Positions 36,465 to 45,852 of a stretch of DNA of 64,000 nt are shown here, one piece after another. The stretch covers positions 186,001 to 250,000 of the forward strand of contig NZ_WXEW01000006.1 of NCBI RefSeq assembly GCF_009901565.1. Direction: 5' to 3'. The translations under genes were made by a program, and so were the position numbers. Position 1 is the first letter of the stretch. Each line of letters begins with the position of its first letter. The notes below the pieces were generated by a model that did not search any database, had not been told where the DNA came from, and worked only from the letters and a program-made list of their open reading frames with translations. The DNA is from Herbidospora solisilvae (GTDB lineage: Bacteria > Actinomycetota > Actinomycetes > Streptosporangiales > Streptosporangiaceae).

Positions 36465-37922
36465 GTGACGGGCACCGCCGCCCGGCCCCGGATCCGCCAC
36501 AACGACTACTCGCCGCTGTCGCCGCCGGAGGCCGGCCACTGGGCGCCGCGCCTCCCGGTCAGCGTGGTCATCCCGGCCCACGGCAACCAGGCGCTCGTCG
36601 ACCTCACCCTGGCCGCCCTGTCGGCGCAGACCTATCCCGCCCATCTGACCGAGGTCGTCGTGGTCGACGACGGGAGCCTGCCGCCGCTGCGGCTGCCGGA
36701 AATCCGGCCGGAGAACACCCGGGTCATCCGCTCGGGGCCCGGCGGCTGGGGGCCCGCGTTCGCGCTGAACGCCGGGATCGCCGTCACCGAGGGCACGGTC
36801 GTGCAGCGGCTCGACGCCGACATGGTCGTCTACCGCGACCACCTGGAACGGCTGCTGCGCTGGCACCACCTGACCGACTACCTGGTCACGATCGGCGCCA
36901 AGGTCTTCGTCGAGCCGCCCGTGCTCACCCCCGAGCAGGTCGCCGAGGCGGTGGCCGCCGACCGGATTGGCGAGCTGATCGACCTGTCGGCCGCGACGCC
37001 GAGCAGCACCGAGCGCACCATCCTGCGGCTCGACGGCATGAAGAAGAGCCGCAACCCCTACCACGTCGTCACCGGCCCGACCCTGTCGCTGCACCGCACC
37101 CTGCTGGAGGCGGTCGGCGGGCTCGACGCCGAGGTGCACCGGGGCGAGGACACCGAGTTCGCCTACCGGCTGGCCCAAGGCGGCGCGGTGTTCGTGCCCG
37201 ACCTGTCGGCGAAGGCCGTCCACATGGGGGTGCCGGCCCAGAAGCGCAACCGGGCGGCCATCGTGAAGGCCGTCGAGCCCTATCACGCGCAGCGCATCCC
37301 GCTCCGCCGTGACCTGCGCAAACAGCGGGGGCGTACGTGGCACACGCCGTACGTCGAAGTGGTGTTCGACGTGTCGAAGGCGAGCGAGCGGGAGGTGCGC
37401 GAGGCCGTCGAGTCGGCGCTGACCGGGTCGATCACCGACGTGCGGGTGCTGCTCATCGGGCCGTGGTCGTCGATCAGGACGGGGCGCGGCGAGGCCATGG
37501 CGGGCCAGGAGTTCGAGTTGCGGCTGATCAGCGAGAGCATGCGCGGCGACCCCCGGGTCCACCTGGCCGACACGGCCCCGGCGACGGCCTTTCCCGTCCC
37601 GTTCCGCTACCGCGGGTCGGTGCACGCGCCGCTCGCCTTCGAGACCCTCGAACGCATGACACGGACGATGACAGACGGCCGGCTGGGCGTCCTGGTGACC
37701 GAATCCCCCGCCGGGACCGAGGCCGTGATGGAACGCACCGAAGCGGTTTCGCGCGCCCTGCTGCTGGCCGGTCCTCGCGAAACCCCCCACGATGTCATCC
37801 GCCAGACACACGGGGTCAGGCGGACTCCTCCCGCGGTCTTCTGGCCCGGTCCCGATCCCGGCTCCGACGTGCCCCAGGAGAAGCGGCGAGGGCTAGGGTT
37901 GTTTCGCCGTTTGACGTCATGA
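36465..37922 (+). CDS. Glycosyltransferase family 2-like protein (paralog 1)
   Basis: A 485-residue protein. It has a short N-terminal signature RIRHNDYSPLSPP, then a GT-A domain: VSVVIPAHGNQ (30-42), VVVVDDGS (64-71), and the metal-binding DAD at 117-119 in RLDADMVVY. An acceptor region has GEDTEFAYRLAQGGAVFVPD. The C-terminal 170 residues form a second domain shared with its paralogs (PYVEVVFDVSKASEREVREAV). No TM is visible. The start GTG at 36465 has an AAGGAG ribosome site. It probably transfers a sugar to a lipid-linked or surface glycan. Divergent from thrC. Confidence 0.88.
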   Translation: MTGTAARPRIRHNDYSPLSPPEAGHWAPRLPVSVVIPAHGNQALVDLTLAALSAQTYPAHLTEVVVVDDGSLPPLRLPEIRPENTRVIRSGPGGWGPAFALNAGIAVTEGTVVQRLDADMVVYRDHLERLLRWHHLTDYLVTIGAKVFVEPPVLTPEQVAEAVAADRIGELIDLSAATPSSTERTILRLDGMKKSRNPYHVVTGPTLSLHRTLLEAVGGLDAEVHRGEDTEFAYRLAQGGAVFVPDLSAKAVHMGVPAQKRNRAAIVKAVEPYHAQRIPLRRDLRKQRGRTWHTPYVEVVFDVSKASEREVREAVESALTGSITDVRVLLIGPWSSIRTGRGEAMAGQEFELRLISESMRGDPRVHLADTAPATAFPVPFRYRGSVHAPLAFETLERMTRTMTDGRLGVLVTESPAGTEAVMERTEAVSRALLLAGPRETPHDVIRQTHGVRRTPPAVFWPGPDPGSDVPQEKRRGLGLFRRLTS

Positions 37923-38027
37923 CATGTCGATTCAACGGCAAGATTTCAGCATTCCCGCCAACGAATCATGAGAGATCTTCCAATAGAATCCCGATCCATT
38001 CCTTGTTGACACGGAGGCTGACAAAAG

Positions 38028-38492
38028 ATGCCCACGCTCCGCCGTCTGGCGATGCTCGGCGCAGCAGCCGGAACGGTCGTCCTGGCCGCCCTCGCCGCCC
38101 TCGTCCTGATGGGCGCGCTTCCCGTGGCCGACGCCCTGTCGCTGGTGCTGTCGGGGGCATGCCTGGCCGCGCTGGCGCTGGTGCTGTTCAGCGTGCGGCG
38201 GCTCGACGGCAAGACCCAGCGGATCGACACCCGCGTGAAGAAGCTCGAGACCAACCTCGCCCGCGTCACCGACACACTGGGCACGGTCTCCGCTGAGCTG
38301 GCCGAGGCCTCCCGGCTGCTGGCCGAGGGCGCGGCCCGCCGTGACGACGACCTGCGCGCGGTGCTGGCCGCCCTCGGCGAAGACCGCGTCAACGCGATGT
38401 TCCTGCGCAACGAGGTCGAGGCAGAAATCAAGGAGATCCGCCGCATCACCGGGGCGCCGCCCCGGGTGAGGACCGATGTGGGCGAGCGTTGA
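38028..38492 (+). CDS. Small membrane protein with coiled-coil domain
   Basis: A 154-residue protein. There are two TM helices (about 8-29 and 33-54) followed by a charged helical region (60-140) with heptad-like spacing in LDGKTQRIDTRVKKLETNLA and ARVTDTLGTVSAELAEASRLL. No enzymatic motif is visible. Its stop overlaps the next glycosyltransferase start by 4 nt. It could be a membrane anchor for the coiled-coil tails of the neighbouring transferases. Confidence 0.8.
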   Translation: MPTLRRLAMLGAAAGTVVLAALAALVLMGALPVADALSLVLSGACLAALALVLFSVRRLDGKTQRIDTRVKKLETNLARVTDTLGTVSAELAEASRLLAEGAARRDDDLRAVLAALGEDRVNAMFLRNEVEAEIKEIRRITGAPPRVRTDVGER

Positions 38493-40015
38493 CGGCACGG
38501 GTCAGGCACAACGACTGGAGCTCCCTGCGTCCGGCGCCGCTGGGCGCCTGGACCCCGCGTCTGTCCGTCAGCGTCGTCATCCCGGCCTACCAGTGTCAGG
38601 ACGCCCTTGACCGCACCCTCGCCGCGCTGGCGGCGCAGAGCTACCCGGCCGACCTGACCGAGGTCGTCGTCGCCGACGACGGCAGCACGCCCGCGCTGAG
38701 GCTCCCGCCGCTGGCGCCCCACCGGACCAGGATCGTCCGGGTGCCCGCCGGTTCGTGGGGACGCGGGGCCGCCCGGCAGACCGGGGCCTCGGCCGCCTCC
38801 GGCGACGTGATCCACTGGCTCGACGCCGACATGCTGCTCGACCGCGAGCACGTCGAGGCCCACATGCGCTGGCACCACCTGGCCGAATACCTGGTCGTGC
38901 ACGGCACGATCCGGTTCGTCTCCGCCGAGCACCCCTCCCCCGGCCACGTCTACGCCGAGGTCGCCGCCGGGCGGTCGGCCAACCTGTTCCCGGGGGCGGA
39001 CGTCCACCCTCATGTGTGGCTGGAGAAGACGCTTTCCGAGACGCGGCACCTGCGCGACGCGCGGTCGAACCCGTCGCGGCTGCACTCCGGCGCCACCACC
39101 TCGGTGCGGGCGGCCATGCTGGCGCGGGCGGGCGGCGTCGACGTGACGATGAACATGGGTGAGGACACCGAGCTCGGTTATCGGCTGACCCAGGCCGGGG
39201 CCGTGTTCATCCCCGACGCCGAAGCGCTGAGCTGGCACGTCGGCAAGTCGACCGTGATGCTCCGGGAGAAGGAGGTGCACCGGCACAACTGGACCCTGTT
39301 CGCCGACCGCATCCCCGACCTCCGCTGGTTGCGCACCCATCCACGGCGGGTCTACTCGGTCCCGTACGTCGAGGTGGTCGTCGCCGCCACCACCTACGAG
39401 GAGACCCGGGGCACCGTCGACAGCGCCCTGGCCGGGACGATCCACGACCTCTCGGTCACCATCGAGGGCCCCTGGCAGGAGCTGCCCACCGGCCGTCGGG
39501 CCTCGCTCGACGAGCCGATGCTCGACCTGCGGCTGCTCGGCAACCTCTACGCCGGCGAACCCCGCGTGAACCGCGCGGTGCGGGCCCCCTACCGGCTGAC
39601 CCTCCCGGCGGGCTGGTCGCTCGGCGCCGACAGCGTGGCCCGGCTGGTCAAGCTCGCCGAGACGCAGGGCCACGGGCTGGTCTGCGCCGCCCTCGCCGAG
39701 ACCCACGACGGCGTGGCGACGGCCCGCCTGGAGCGGACGGCCGCCTACAACCGGGCCCGGCTGTTCCCCGGCGAGGACCCCGACGACGTGGTCGACGAGC
39801 TGTTCGGCGCCCACTGGGTCGACGGGGGCGAGTTCGGCATCGTGCCGCTGGAGGAGGCCGAGCCGATCAAGGGCGACGCGCAGACCTGGCGGGCCCTGGC
39901 CGAGAAGCACAAGGCGGAGGCGCGCAAGCACCGTGCCGAGGCCGAACGGTGGAAGGCGGAGGCCGCGAAGCTCGCCGCCCAGCCGCCGGCCAAGCGGCGA
40001 TGGAGGGGCCGATGA
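38489..40015 (+). CDS. Glycosyltransferase family 2-like protein (paralog 2) with helical tail
   Basis: A 508-residue protein related to paralog 1. The N-terminal signature is RVRHNDWSSLRP, then VSVVIPAYQCQ, VVADDGS, DAD at 112-114 and GEDTELGYRLTQAGAVFIPD. The second domain has PYVEVVVAATTYEETRGTVDS. The last 45 residues are charged and helical (QTWRALAEKHKAEARKHRAE, AERWKAEAAKLAA). The TTG start overlaps the previous stop as TTGA. Confidence 0.88.
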   Translation: MTARVRHNDWSSLRPAPLGAWTPRLSVSVVIPAYQCQDALDRTLAALAAQSYPADLTEVVVADDGSTPALRLPPLAPHRTRIVRVPAGSWGRGAARQTGASAASGDVIHWLDADMLLDREHVEAHMRWHHLAEYLVVHGTIRFVSAEHPSPGHVYAEVAAGRSANLFPGADVHPHVWLEKTLSETRHLRDARSNPSRLHSGATTSVRAAMLARAGGVDVTMNMGEDTELGYRLTQAGAVFIPDAEALSWHVGKSTVMLREKEVHRHNWTLFADRIPDLRWLRTHPRRVYSVPYVEVVVAATTYEETRGTVDSALAGTIHDLSVTIEGPWQELPTGRRASLDEPMLDLRLLGNLYAGEPRVNRAVRAPYRLTLPAGWSLGADSVARLVKLAETQGHGLVCAALAETHDGVATARLERTAAYNRARLFPGEDPDDVVDELFGAHWVDGGEFGIVPLEEAEPIKGDAQTWRALAEKHKAEARKHRAEAERWKAEAAKLAAQPPAKRRWRGR

Positions 40016-41838
40016 CGACCTACCGGATCGGCTTCGACGAGGGCGACGACGACCTCGACGGCGATCTCCACCTCGATCCGGAGGCCGAGGTCGCCGAGGT
40101 GACGGTGCTCGCCAAGACCCCGACCGACCTGCGCCGGGCGATGACGCTGCAGGCGGCGCTGCCCAGGGCGGCGAAGGTGTCGGTGGTGGTCGCCGAGGCG
40201 CCCCACTGGTTCACCGCGCCGAACCCGTCCCTCACCCCGGCCCACCGGTGGCGGGCGCTGACCGAGGTCCGCACGTTCAAGAAGGGCGCCGGCTGGCAGG
40301 TCGACGTGACCTTCAACGCCCCGACGCCCTCGGGCCGGGTGGTGGCGGCCGTGGCCCGCGCGTTCGCCGGGAACCGGCTGGAGGCCGTCGCCTCGCCGGT
40401 GCCGGTGCTGGCCGGTCCGGGCGCGGCCCACTGGCGGCCGGGCGACCCCAACGCGGCCCTGGCCGACCCGGCGGGCCCGGTGCCGATCCGCATCGGCGCG
40501 CCCGCCGGTGACCTGGTGGTGCGCACCGACGCGTCGGCCCCCTGGGCCGGCGACGCCGTGGTCGTCGACCGGCCCGGCTCGCCGAGCTGGGAGGAGATCG
40601 GGCGTCCCGGCGGCGAGCGGCTGCTGGCGTCCGGGCTGACCGATCCCGCGCTGGTGCCGCCCGTCGACGACCGGTCGGTCAATCCGATCGGGTTCGTCAG
40701 CGTGCCGACGCAGGGGGTCGGGGAGCTCACCGTCGCCGACGACGCCTGGGTGATCCGGTACGACGGCGCGGTCCTCACCCGGATCGCGAGGTCGGGCGCG
40801 GTGACCGTCGTGGACGTCAACCGGGTCCGCAAGCTGCGCGGCGTCACGATCGACTGGCGGCGCGCCCACACGCTGGGCAGCACGGGCCCGCTGACCGCCG
40901 TCAGGATCGTGGCCGGGCTGGCCGCGGCCGGGGTGCCGCTGACGTGCGACCACGTCCCGGCGTGGGCGGGGGCGCTCGGCCCGGGGCTGGTCGCCCTGCT
41001 GGGCGACGCCCCGGAGGGCGTGCTCGACGACGACCTGACCCGCGAGGAGCACAGCATCCGGCTTCGGCGGCGGGCGCTGCGCGACCACGGGGTGAAGGAG
41101 CGCTGGGCGCGGCTCGGCGCGGTCGGGTCGTATCTGCCGACCACCTCGATCCTGCTGGCCACGCGGCGGCCCGACCAGGTGGCGTTCGCCCTAGAACAGG
41201 CCGGACGCCAGCGCGAGGCCGACCTCGAAGTCGTGCTGGCGCTGCACGGCGTGCCCCGCGAGCACCCCGGGGTCGCGGCGGCGATCGAGAAGTTCGACCG
41301 GCCGCTGACGGTCTACCAGGCGCCGCACGCCCAGACCTTCGGGTCGGTGCTGAACGCCGCCGCCGAGCGGGCCTCCGGCTCGATGCTGCTGAAGATGGAC
41401 GACGACGACTGGTACGGCCCCGACTTCCTGGCCGACCTGCTGCTCGCCCACTCCTACAGCGGCGCCGACGTGATGGGCACCTCGCCGGAGTTCGTGTATC
41501 TGGCGGCCATCGACGTGACCGTCCACCACCAGCAGATCACCGAACAGGTCACCAACTTCATCGCCGGCGGGACGATCCTGGCGACCCGCTCGGCCTTCGA
41601 CGCGGTGGGCGGCTTCCGCCCGCTGCCCCGATCGGTCGACACCCAGTTCCAGCACGCCGTCCAGGCCGCCGGGGGGACCATCTACCGGGGTCACGGCCTC
41701 GGCTACATCCTGCGGCGGGGCAAGGCCACCGAGCACACCTGGCGGGAGCCGATCGGCACCTTCCTCAAACGCAACAAGCGGCAGTGGCGCGGGTTCCGGC
41801 CCAACGCCCTGATGGAGCTCCCGGGAGGCAGGTCATGA
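40012..41838 (+). CDS. Glycosyltransferase with large unknown N-terminal region
   Basis: A 608-residue protein. Residues 1-370 form an unrecognised domain containing many acidic residues at the start (GFDEGDDDLDGDLHLD). Residues 380-608 are a GT-A-like transferase with TTSILLATRRPDQ, the metal-binding MDDDDWYG near 463-466, and GGTILATRSAFDAVGGF. The C-terminal region ends LKRNKRQWRGFRPNAL. The start ATG overlaps the preceding stop as ATGA. It is less similar to the other three transferases than they are to each other. Confidence 0.83.
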   Translation: MTTYRIGFDEGDDDLDGDLHLDPEAEVAEVTVLAKTPTDLRRAMTLQAALPRAAKVSVVVAEAPHWFTAPNPSLTPAHRWRALTEVRTFKKGAGWQVDVTFNAPTPSGRVVAAVARAFAGNRLEAVASPVPVLAGPGAAHWRPGDPNAALADPAGPVPIRIGAPAGDLVVRTDASAPWAGDAVVVDRPGSPSWEEIGRPGGERLLASGLTDPALVPPVDDRSVNPIGFVSVPTQGVGELTVADDAWVIRYDGAVLTRIARSGAVTVVDVNRVRKLRGVTIDWRRAHTLGSTGPLTAVRIVAGLAAAGVPLTCDHVPAWAGALGPGLVALLGDAPEGVLDDDLTREEHSIRLRRRALRDHGVKERWARLGAVGSYLPTTSILLATRRPDQVAFALEQAGRQREADLEVVLALHGVPREHPGVAAAIEKFDRPLTVYQAPHAQTFGSVLNAAAERASGSMLLKMDDDDWYGPDFLADLLLAHSYSGADVMGTSPEFVYLAAIDVTVHHQQITEQVTNFIAGGTILATRSAFDAVGGFRPLPRSVDTQFQHAVQAAGGTIYRGHGLGYILRRGKATEHTWREPIGTFLKRNKRQWRGFRPNALMELPGGRS

Positions 41839-43496
41839 CGGCTCGCGTGCCCCGCAACGACTACGGCGTGCTGGTGCCGCCGTGTGCCGGCTCCTGGCGA
41901 CCCGGCAAGACCGTGTCGGTCGTCATCCCGGCCCGCGACTGCCAGCCGAAACTCGACCTGACGCTGGCCGCGCTGGCCGCGCAGGACTACCCGGCCCACC
42001 TCATGGAGGTGATCGTCGTCAACGACGGCGGGCCCCTCTCGGTGCCGCCGGGGGTGCGGCTGGTGCCCAACGAGGGCTGGGGCATCGCCTGGGCGGTCCG
42101 CACCGGGTTCGGCCACGCCACCGGCGAGGTCGTGTTGCGGCTCGACGCCGACGTGGTGCCCTCGCGCGGCCACGTCAGCGCCCACATGCGGTGGCACCAC
42201 GCGGCCGACTACCTGGTGGTGCTGGGCTCGCTCCGGTTCACCACCTCGGAGTCCGACCTGCCGCCGGCGGCGGAGCTCGCCCAGGCCGTCCGCGAGGGGC
42301 GGGAGGGCGCCCTGTTCGAGGAGTGCGAGGGCCACGCCTGGTGGCACAAGCTCGTCGACGAGCACGACGGTCTCCGGAAGGCCCCCAGCCCGGTGCTGCA
42401 CCGCCTCCACGTCGGGGCCAGCGTCTCCCAGCACCACGCCCTGTGGACGCAGGCCGGCGGCATCGACACCTCGCTCGTGCTGGCCGAGGACACCGATCTC
42501 GGCTACCGGCTCACCCAGGCGGGCGCGGTGTTCGTGCCCGAGCTCGACGCGCCGGCCTGGCATCTCGGCCGGTCGACGCTGATGCGGCGGCAGCCTGAGG
42601 TCAAGCGCTACAACGCGCCGTTCGTCGCCGACCGCATCCCCTACCGGCGTTTCCTGCGCACCGAAGGCGGCCGCCAGTGGCTGGTGCCCTACGTCGACGT
42701 GGTCGTCGACACCCGGGGCGCGAGCTACGAGAACGTGCGCGGCACGGCCGACGCGGCGCTGGTCAGCACGCTGCCCGACGTGCGGGTGACCCTGGTGGGC
42801 GACTGGCCCGAACTGCACGACGGCCGGCGCTCCGCCTTCGACGACCCGATGCTCGACGCCCGGCTGATCAAGGGCGGCTACGAGCACGACGGCCGGGTCC
42901 GCCTCGTCGAGGACCCTGGCCCGACGTCGGCGCCGGCCCCCTTCCGGCTGGTCTGCCCGCCCGGCTGGACGGTCGCCGCCGAGACCCTGGCCACCCTGAT
43001 CGCCAAGGCCGACACGGCCGACCTCGGGCTGCTGCACATCGCGCTGACCGAGACCCACGAGGGCATCGTCACCGCCCGGCTCGAACGCACGTCCGCCGTC
43101 GCCCGCGCCCATCACGTCATCAAGGACGGCGAGGAGTTCGACGACGTCGTCCACGAGCTGTACGGCTCCGAATGGCTCGACGGCGAGGAGCTGGGGTTCG
43201 GCGTGGTCGACACCCGCGTCAAGCCGCCCATCGTGAGCCGGAACACCGAGGCGGCCCACTGGCGGGCCCTGGCCATCGACCGCAAGATCGCCGCCGGGCG
43301 GCTGGAGAAGCAGGTCCACGCGCTGGAACGGCAGGTCGCCGCCCTGGAGAAGAAGGCCGCCAAGAGCACCGCCGACACGGCCCGATGGCGGGCGAAAGCG
43401 GAGAACTGGCGGGTGCAGACGGTGCGGTTGCAACGGAGCGGCGAGCGCACGGTGTTCAAGCGCGCGTTGCGCAAGGCCCGGCGGCTGCTGGGCTGA
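41835..43496 (+). CDS. Glycosyltransferase family 2-like protein (paralog 3) with coiled-coil tail
   Basis: A 553-residue protein. The signature is RVPRNDYGVLVPP, then VSVVIPARDCQ, VVNDGG, DAD at 104-106, AEDTDLGYRLTQAGAVFVPE and the second domain PYVDVVVDTRGASYENVRG. The last 85 residues are a clear coiled coil (KIAAGRLEKQVHALERQVAA, LEKKAAKSTADTARWRAKAE). ATGA overlap with the previous gene. It is closest to paralog 2. Confidence 0.88.
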   Translation: MTARVPRNDYGVLVPPCAGSWRPGKTVSVVIPARDCQPKLDLTLAALAAQDYPAHLMEVIVVNDGGPLSVPPGVRLVPNEGWGIAWAVRTGFGHATGEVVLRLDADVVPSRGHVSAHMRWHHAADYLVVLGSLRFTTSESDLPPAAELAQAVREGREGALFEECEGHAWWHKLVDEHDGLRKAPSPVLHRLHVGASVSQHHALWTQAGGIDTSLVLAEDTDLGYRLTQAGAVFVPELDAPAWHLGRSTLMRRQPEVKRYNAPFVADRIPYRRFLRTEGGRQWLVPYVDVVVDTRGASYENVRGTADAALVSTLPDVRVTLVGDWPELHDGRRSAFDDPMLDARLIKGGYEHDGRVRLVEDPGPTSAPAPFRLVCPPGWTVAAETLATLIAKADTADLGLLHIALTETHEGIVTARLERTSAVARAHHVIKDGEEFDDVVHELYGSEWLDGEELGFGVVDTRVKPPIVSRNTEAAHWRALAIDRKIAAGRLEKQVHALERQVAALEKKAAKSTADTARWRAKAENWRVQTVRLQRSGERTVFKRALRKARRLLG

Positions 43497-44929
43497 TGAC
43501 CCTCACGGTGAGTCGCGGCCTCCCGGTGCGGGAGGCCGCTCGTGGCCATGGCCCCTGGGTCGGCCTGATCGTCCTGATCGCGGCCGCCGGATACGGCCTC
43601 GTCGGCTACCTGGAGCTGCGCGGCATGCGGGCCGGGGTGCTCGACCTCGCGATCTTCGACCAGGGCGTGCGGAGCTACTCGGAGTTCCGGCTGCCCGAGT
43701 CGGTGACCAAGGAGTATCTCGACGGCTTCCACGACGAGGACTTCTCGCTGCTGGGCGACCACTGGTCGCCGATCCTGGCGCTGCTCGCGCCGCTCTACTG
43801 GCTCAACGACGGCCCGTTGTCGCTGCTCGTCGCGCAGGGGGTGCTGTTCGCGCTGGCCGTGCCGCCGCTGTGGATGTTCACCCGCCGCCGCCTCGGCGCC
43901 GCCGCCGCGCATCTGGTGTCGGTCGCGTACGTCGTCTGCTGGCCGGTCGCCCAGGCCGTCGAGTTCGACTTCCACGAGGTGGCGTTCGCGCCGCCGCTGA
44001 TCGCGTGGATGGTCGAGCGGCACGACGCCGGCCGGATCCGCGCCGCGCTGGTCATGGGCGGCCTGCTGCTGCTCACCAAAGAGGACATGGGCCTGGTCGT
44101 CGCCGGGTTCGGGCTCTACCTGGCGGCCCGGGGCCGGTGGAGGGCCGGAGTTCTGCTGGTCGGGGGCGGGGTGGTGGCCGTGCTGGTGGCGACCAAGGTG
44201 CTCATCCCGTTCTTCGGCGGCCGCGACGGCTTCTACTGGCGTTACGAGGACCTGGGCGACGGGCCGTTCGCGGCCCTCGTCCACGTGTTGACGCATCCGC
44301 TGCAGACGCTGGCCCTGGTGGGCAGCCCGCCGGAGAAGCTCGTCACGATGGGCTGGTTGCTGCTGATGGTGCTGGGGGCGTGCCTGCTGTCGCCGCTGGC
44401 GCTGCTGTCGCTGCCGCTGCTGGCCGAGCGCATGTTGTCGTCGTATCCCCACTGGTGGGGGGTGGAGTTCCACTACAACGCGTTCCTGGCGATCCCGCTG
44501 TTCCTGGCCGCCGTCGACGGGATCACCCGGTTCGGGCCCCGGGTGAGGGTGACATGGGCGGCCGGGGTGCTGGTGACCGGGCTGGTCACGGCGCCGATGT
44601 TCGCGTACGGGCCGATCTTGACGACCGAACTGGGCCCCGAGCCGGCCTATGTGGCGGTCGCCCGCAGGGCGGTCGCGGCGGTGCCGCCGGGGCCGATGGT
44701 CGCGGCGGCGCTGCCGGTGGGGGCGAGCCTGACGGCGCGCAACCCGGTCATCCTGTGGCAGCCGGAGCCCGACTACGAGAACCCGCCGTGGATCGTGGCC
44801 TTCACCCGCTGGAAGACCACGCCGTTCGACCGCGTCGAAGACCAGGTGGCCGAGGTGGCGCGGCTCCGCTCCACGGGCTATGCGACGGTCTTCGACGAGG
44901 GCGGCTTCGTCGTCCTGCGCAGGTCCTAG
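43496..44929 (+). CDS. DUF2079 multi-pass membrane protein
   Basis: A 477-residue protein with about ten TM helices. The N-terminal loop after TM1 has LAIFDQGVRSYSEF and a long extracytoplasmic region with LLGDHWSPILALLAPLY, fitting the DUF2079 family, which resembles GT-C transferases. It overlaps the preceding transferase as TGATG. It could use a lipid-linked sugar outside the membrane. It meets the deacetylase gene tail to tail with 4 bp of overlap. Confidence 0.82.
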   Translation: MTLTVSRGLPVREAARGHGPWVGLIVLIAAAGYGLVGYLELRGMRAGVLDLAIFDQGVRSYSEFRLPESVTKEYLDGFHDEDFSLLGDHWSPILALLAPLYWLNDGPLSLLVAQGVLFALAVPPLWMFTRRRLGAAAAHLVSVAYVVCWPVAQAVEFDFHEVAFAPPLIAWMVERHDAGRIRAALVMGGLLLLTKEDMGLVVAGFGLYLAARGRWRAGVLLVGGGVVAVLVATKVLIPFFGGRDGFYWRYEDLGDGPFAALVHVLTHPLQTLALVGSPPEKLVTMGWLLLMVLGACLLSPLALLSLPLLAERMLSSYPHWWGVEFHYNAFLAIPLFLAAVDGITRFGPRVRVTWAAGVLVTGLVTAPMFAYGPILTTELGPEPAYVAVARRAVAAVPPGPMVAAALPVGASLTARNPVILWQPEPDYENPPWIVAFTRWKTTPFDRVEDQVAEVARLRSTGYATVFDEGGFVVLRRS

Positions 44930-45759
44930 AACTCTTCCCAGGTCGACTTGTCGGGGACCGGGCGGGACTTCCCGCCGATGACGTCTTCGAGGGGGCGGAC
45001 CGTCGTGCCGTGCTTCTTGCGGGCGTCGAGCCAGGTCAGGAAGTCGTCGAGCAGCTTCTCGGTGGTCGAGTAGTCGCCGCAGACGCGGGCGCAGACCTTG
45101 TGGACCACCACCGGGAGCAGCCCCCCGCCGGCCCGTTCGGCCGTGACGACCTGCTTCTTGAGGTCGTTGAGGGTGGTGTCGTAGTTGACCGAGCCGTGGG
45201 TGCGGATCGAGTAGAGCATCGCGGGCCGCATCGACTCGACCGGCGCGCAGTAGTCGCACGCGCTGAGGGCCAGGCCGCCGACGGTGCGGGCGGCGTTGTA
45301 GCCGCAGAAGCGGGCGGCGTGCTGGGAGTCGCCGTTGTTCGCGCCGAAGGGGTAGGCGAACGTGGTGACCGGGATCTTGAGCTTGAGGAGGGCGGCCCGG
45401 TCGGCGCAGATGTCGACCCGCTGGTCGATGGCGGGCAGGTCGGTCAGCCGCACGTGGTGGAGGGTGTGACCGCCGATCTTGTGGCCCTGCCGGGCGAGCG
45501 CGCGGACCTGGCCGACGCTGAGTTTTCCCTTGGTGTTCAGGTCGCCGCTGTTGATGTAGAACGTTCCGCGTACACCGTGTGAATCGAGGATCTTCGCGGC
45601 GGTGAAGTGGGTGGCGTCCCCGTCGTCGAAGCCGAGTGCGACGACCGTCTTGACCTTGGCTTTCGGGCGGGCGGCCTGCGCGGGCACGGTGACCAGCAGC
45701 ATCGGAAGGAGCGTTCCCAACAGGACGCCCACTGCTCCTAAGCGGAGCGAAGACCGCAT
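44926..45759 (-). CDS. Secreted polysaccharide deacetylase (NodB domain)
   Basis: A 277-residue exported enzyme. The signal peptide ends near ALAQAAR-like PAQAA (about 30). The NodB metal site is Asp45-Asp46 in GFDDGDATHF and His98/His102 in GGHTLHHV. Further motifs are TFAYPFGANNGDS, a Cys-rich SACDYCAPVES and VVVHKVCARVCGDYST. It would remove acetyl groups from an N-acetylated surface glycan, fitting the island. It is convergent with the DUF2079 gene. Confidence 0.88.
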   Translation of the reverse strand: MRSSLRLGAVGVLLGTLLPMLLVTVPAQAARPKAKVKTVVALGFDDGDATHFTAAKILDSHGVRGTFYINSGDLNTKGKLSVGQVRALARQGHKIGGHTLHHVRLTDLPAIDQRVDICADRAALLKLKIPVTTFAYPFGANNGDSQHAARFCGYNAARTVGGLALSACDYCAPVESMRPAMLYSIRTHGSVNYDTTLNDLKKQVVTAERAGGGLLPVVVHKVCARVCGDYSTTEKLLDDFLTWLDARKKHGTTVRPLEDVIGGKSRPVPDKSTWEEF

Positions 45760-45852
45760 GACCGACTCCTGTCATCAAGGTGGTGGGAAGGGGACCAGGC
45801 TAGCGGCTAATGCCCCCGAAACCGGCTGCTAGACGCAATCGGTACACACGCA

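Noticed and set aside
43112-45778. 888-codon minus-strand open frame across the island
   Set aside because: It covers three well-supported plus-strand genes and the deacetylase. It shows no family features and would require most of those genes to be false.
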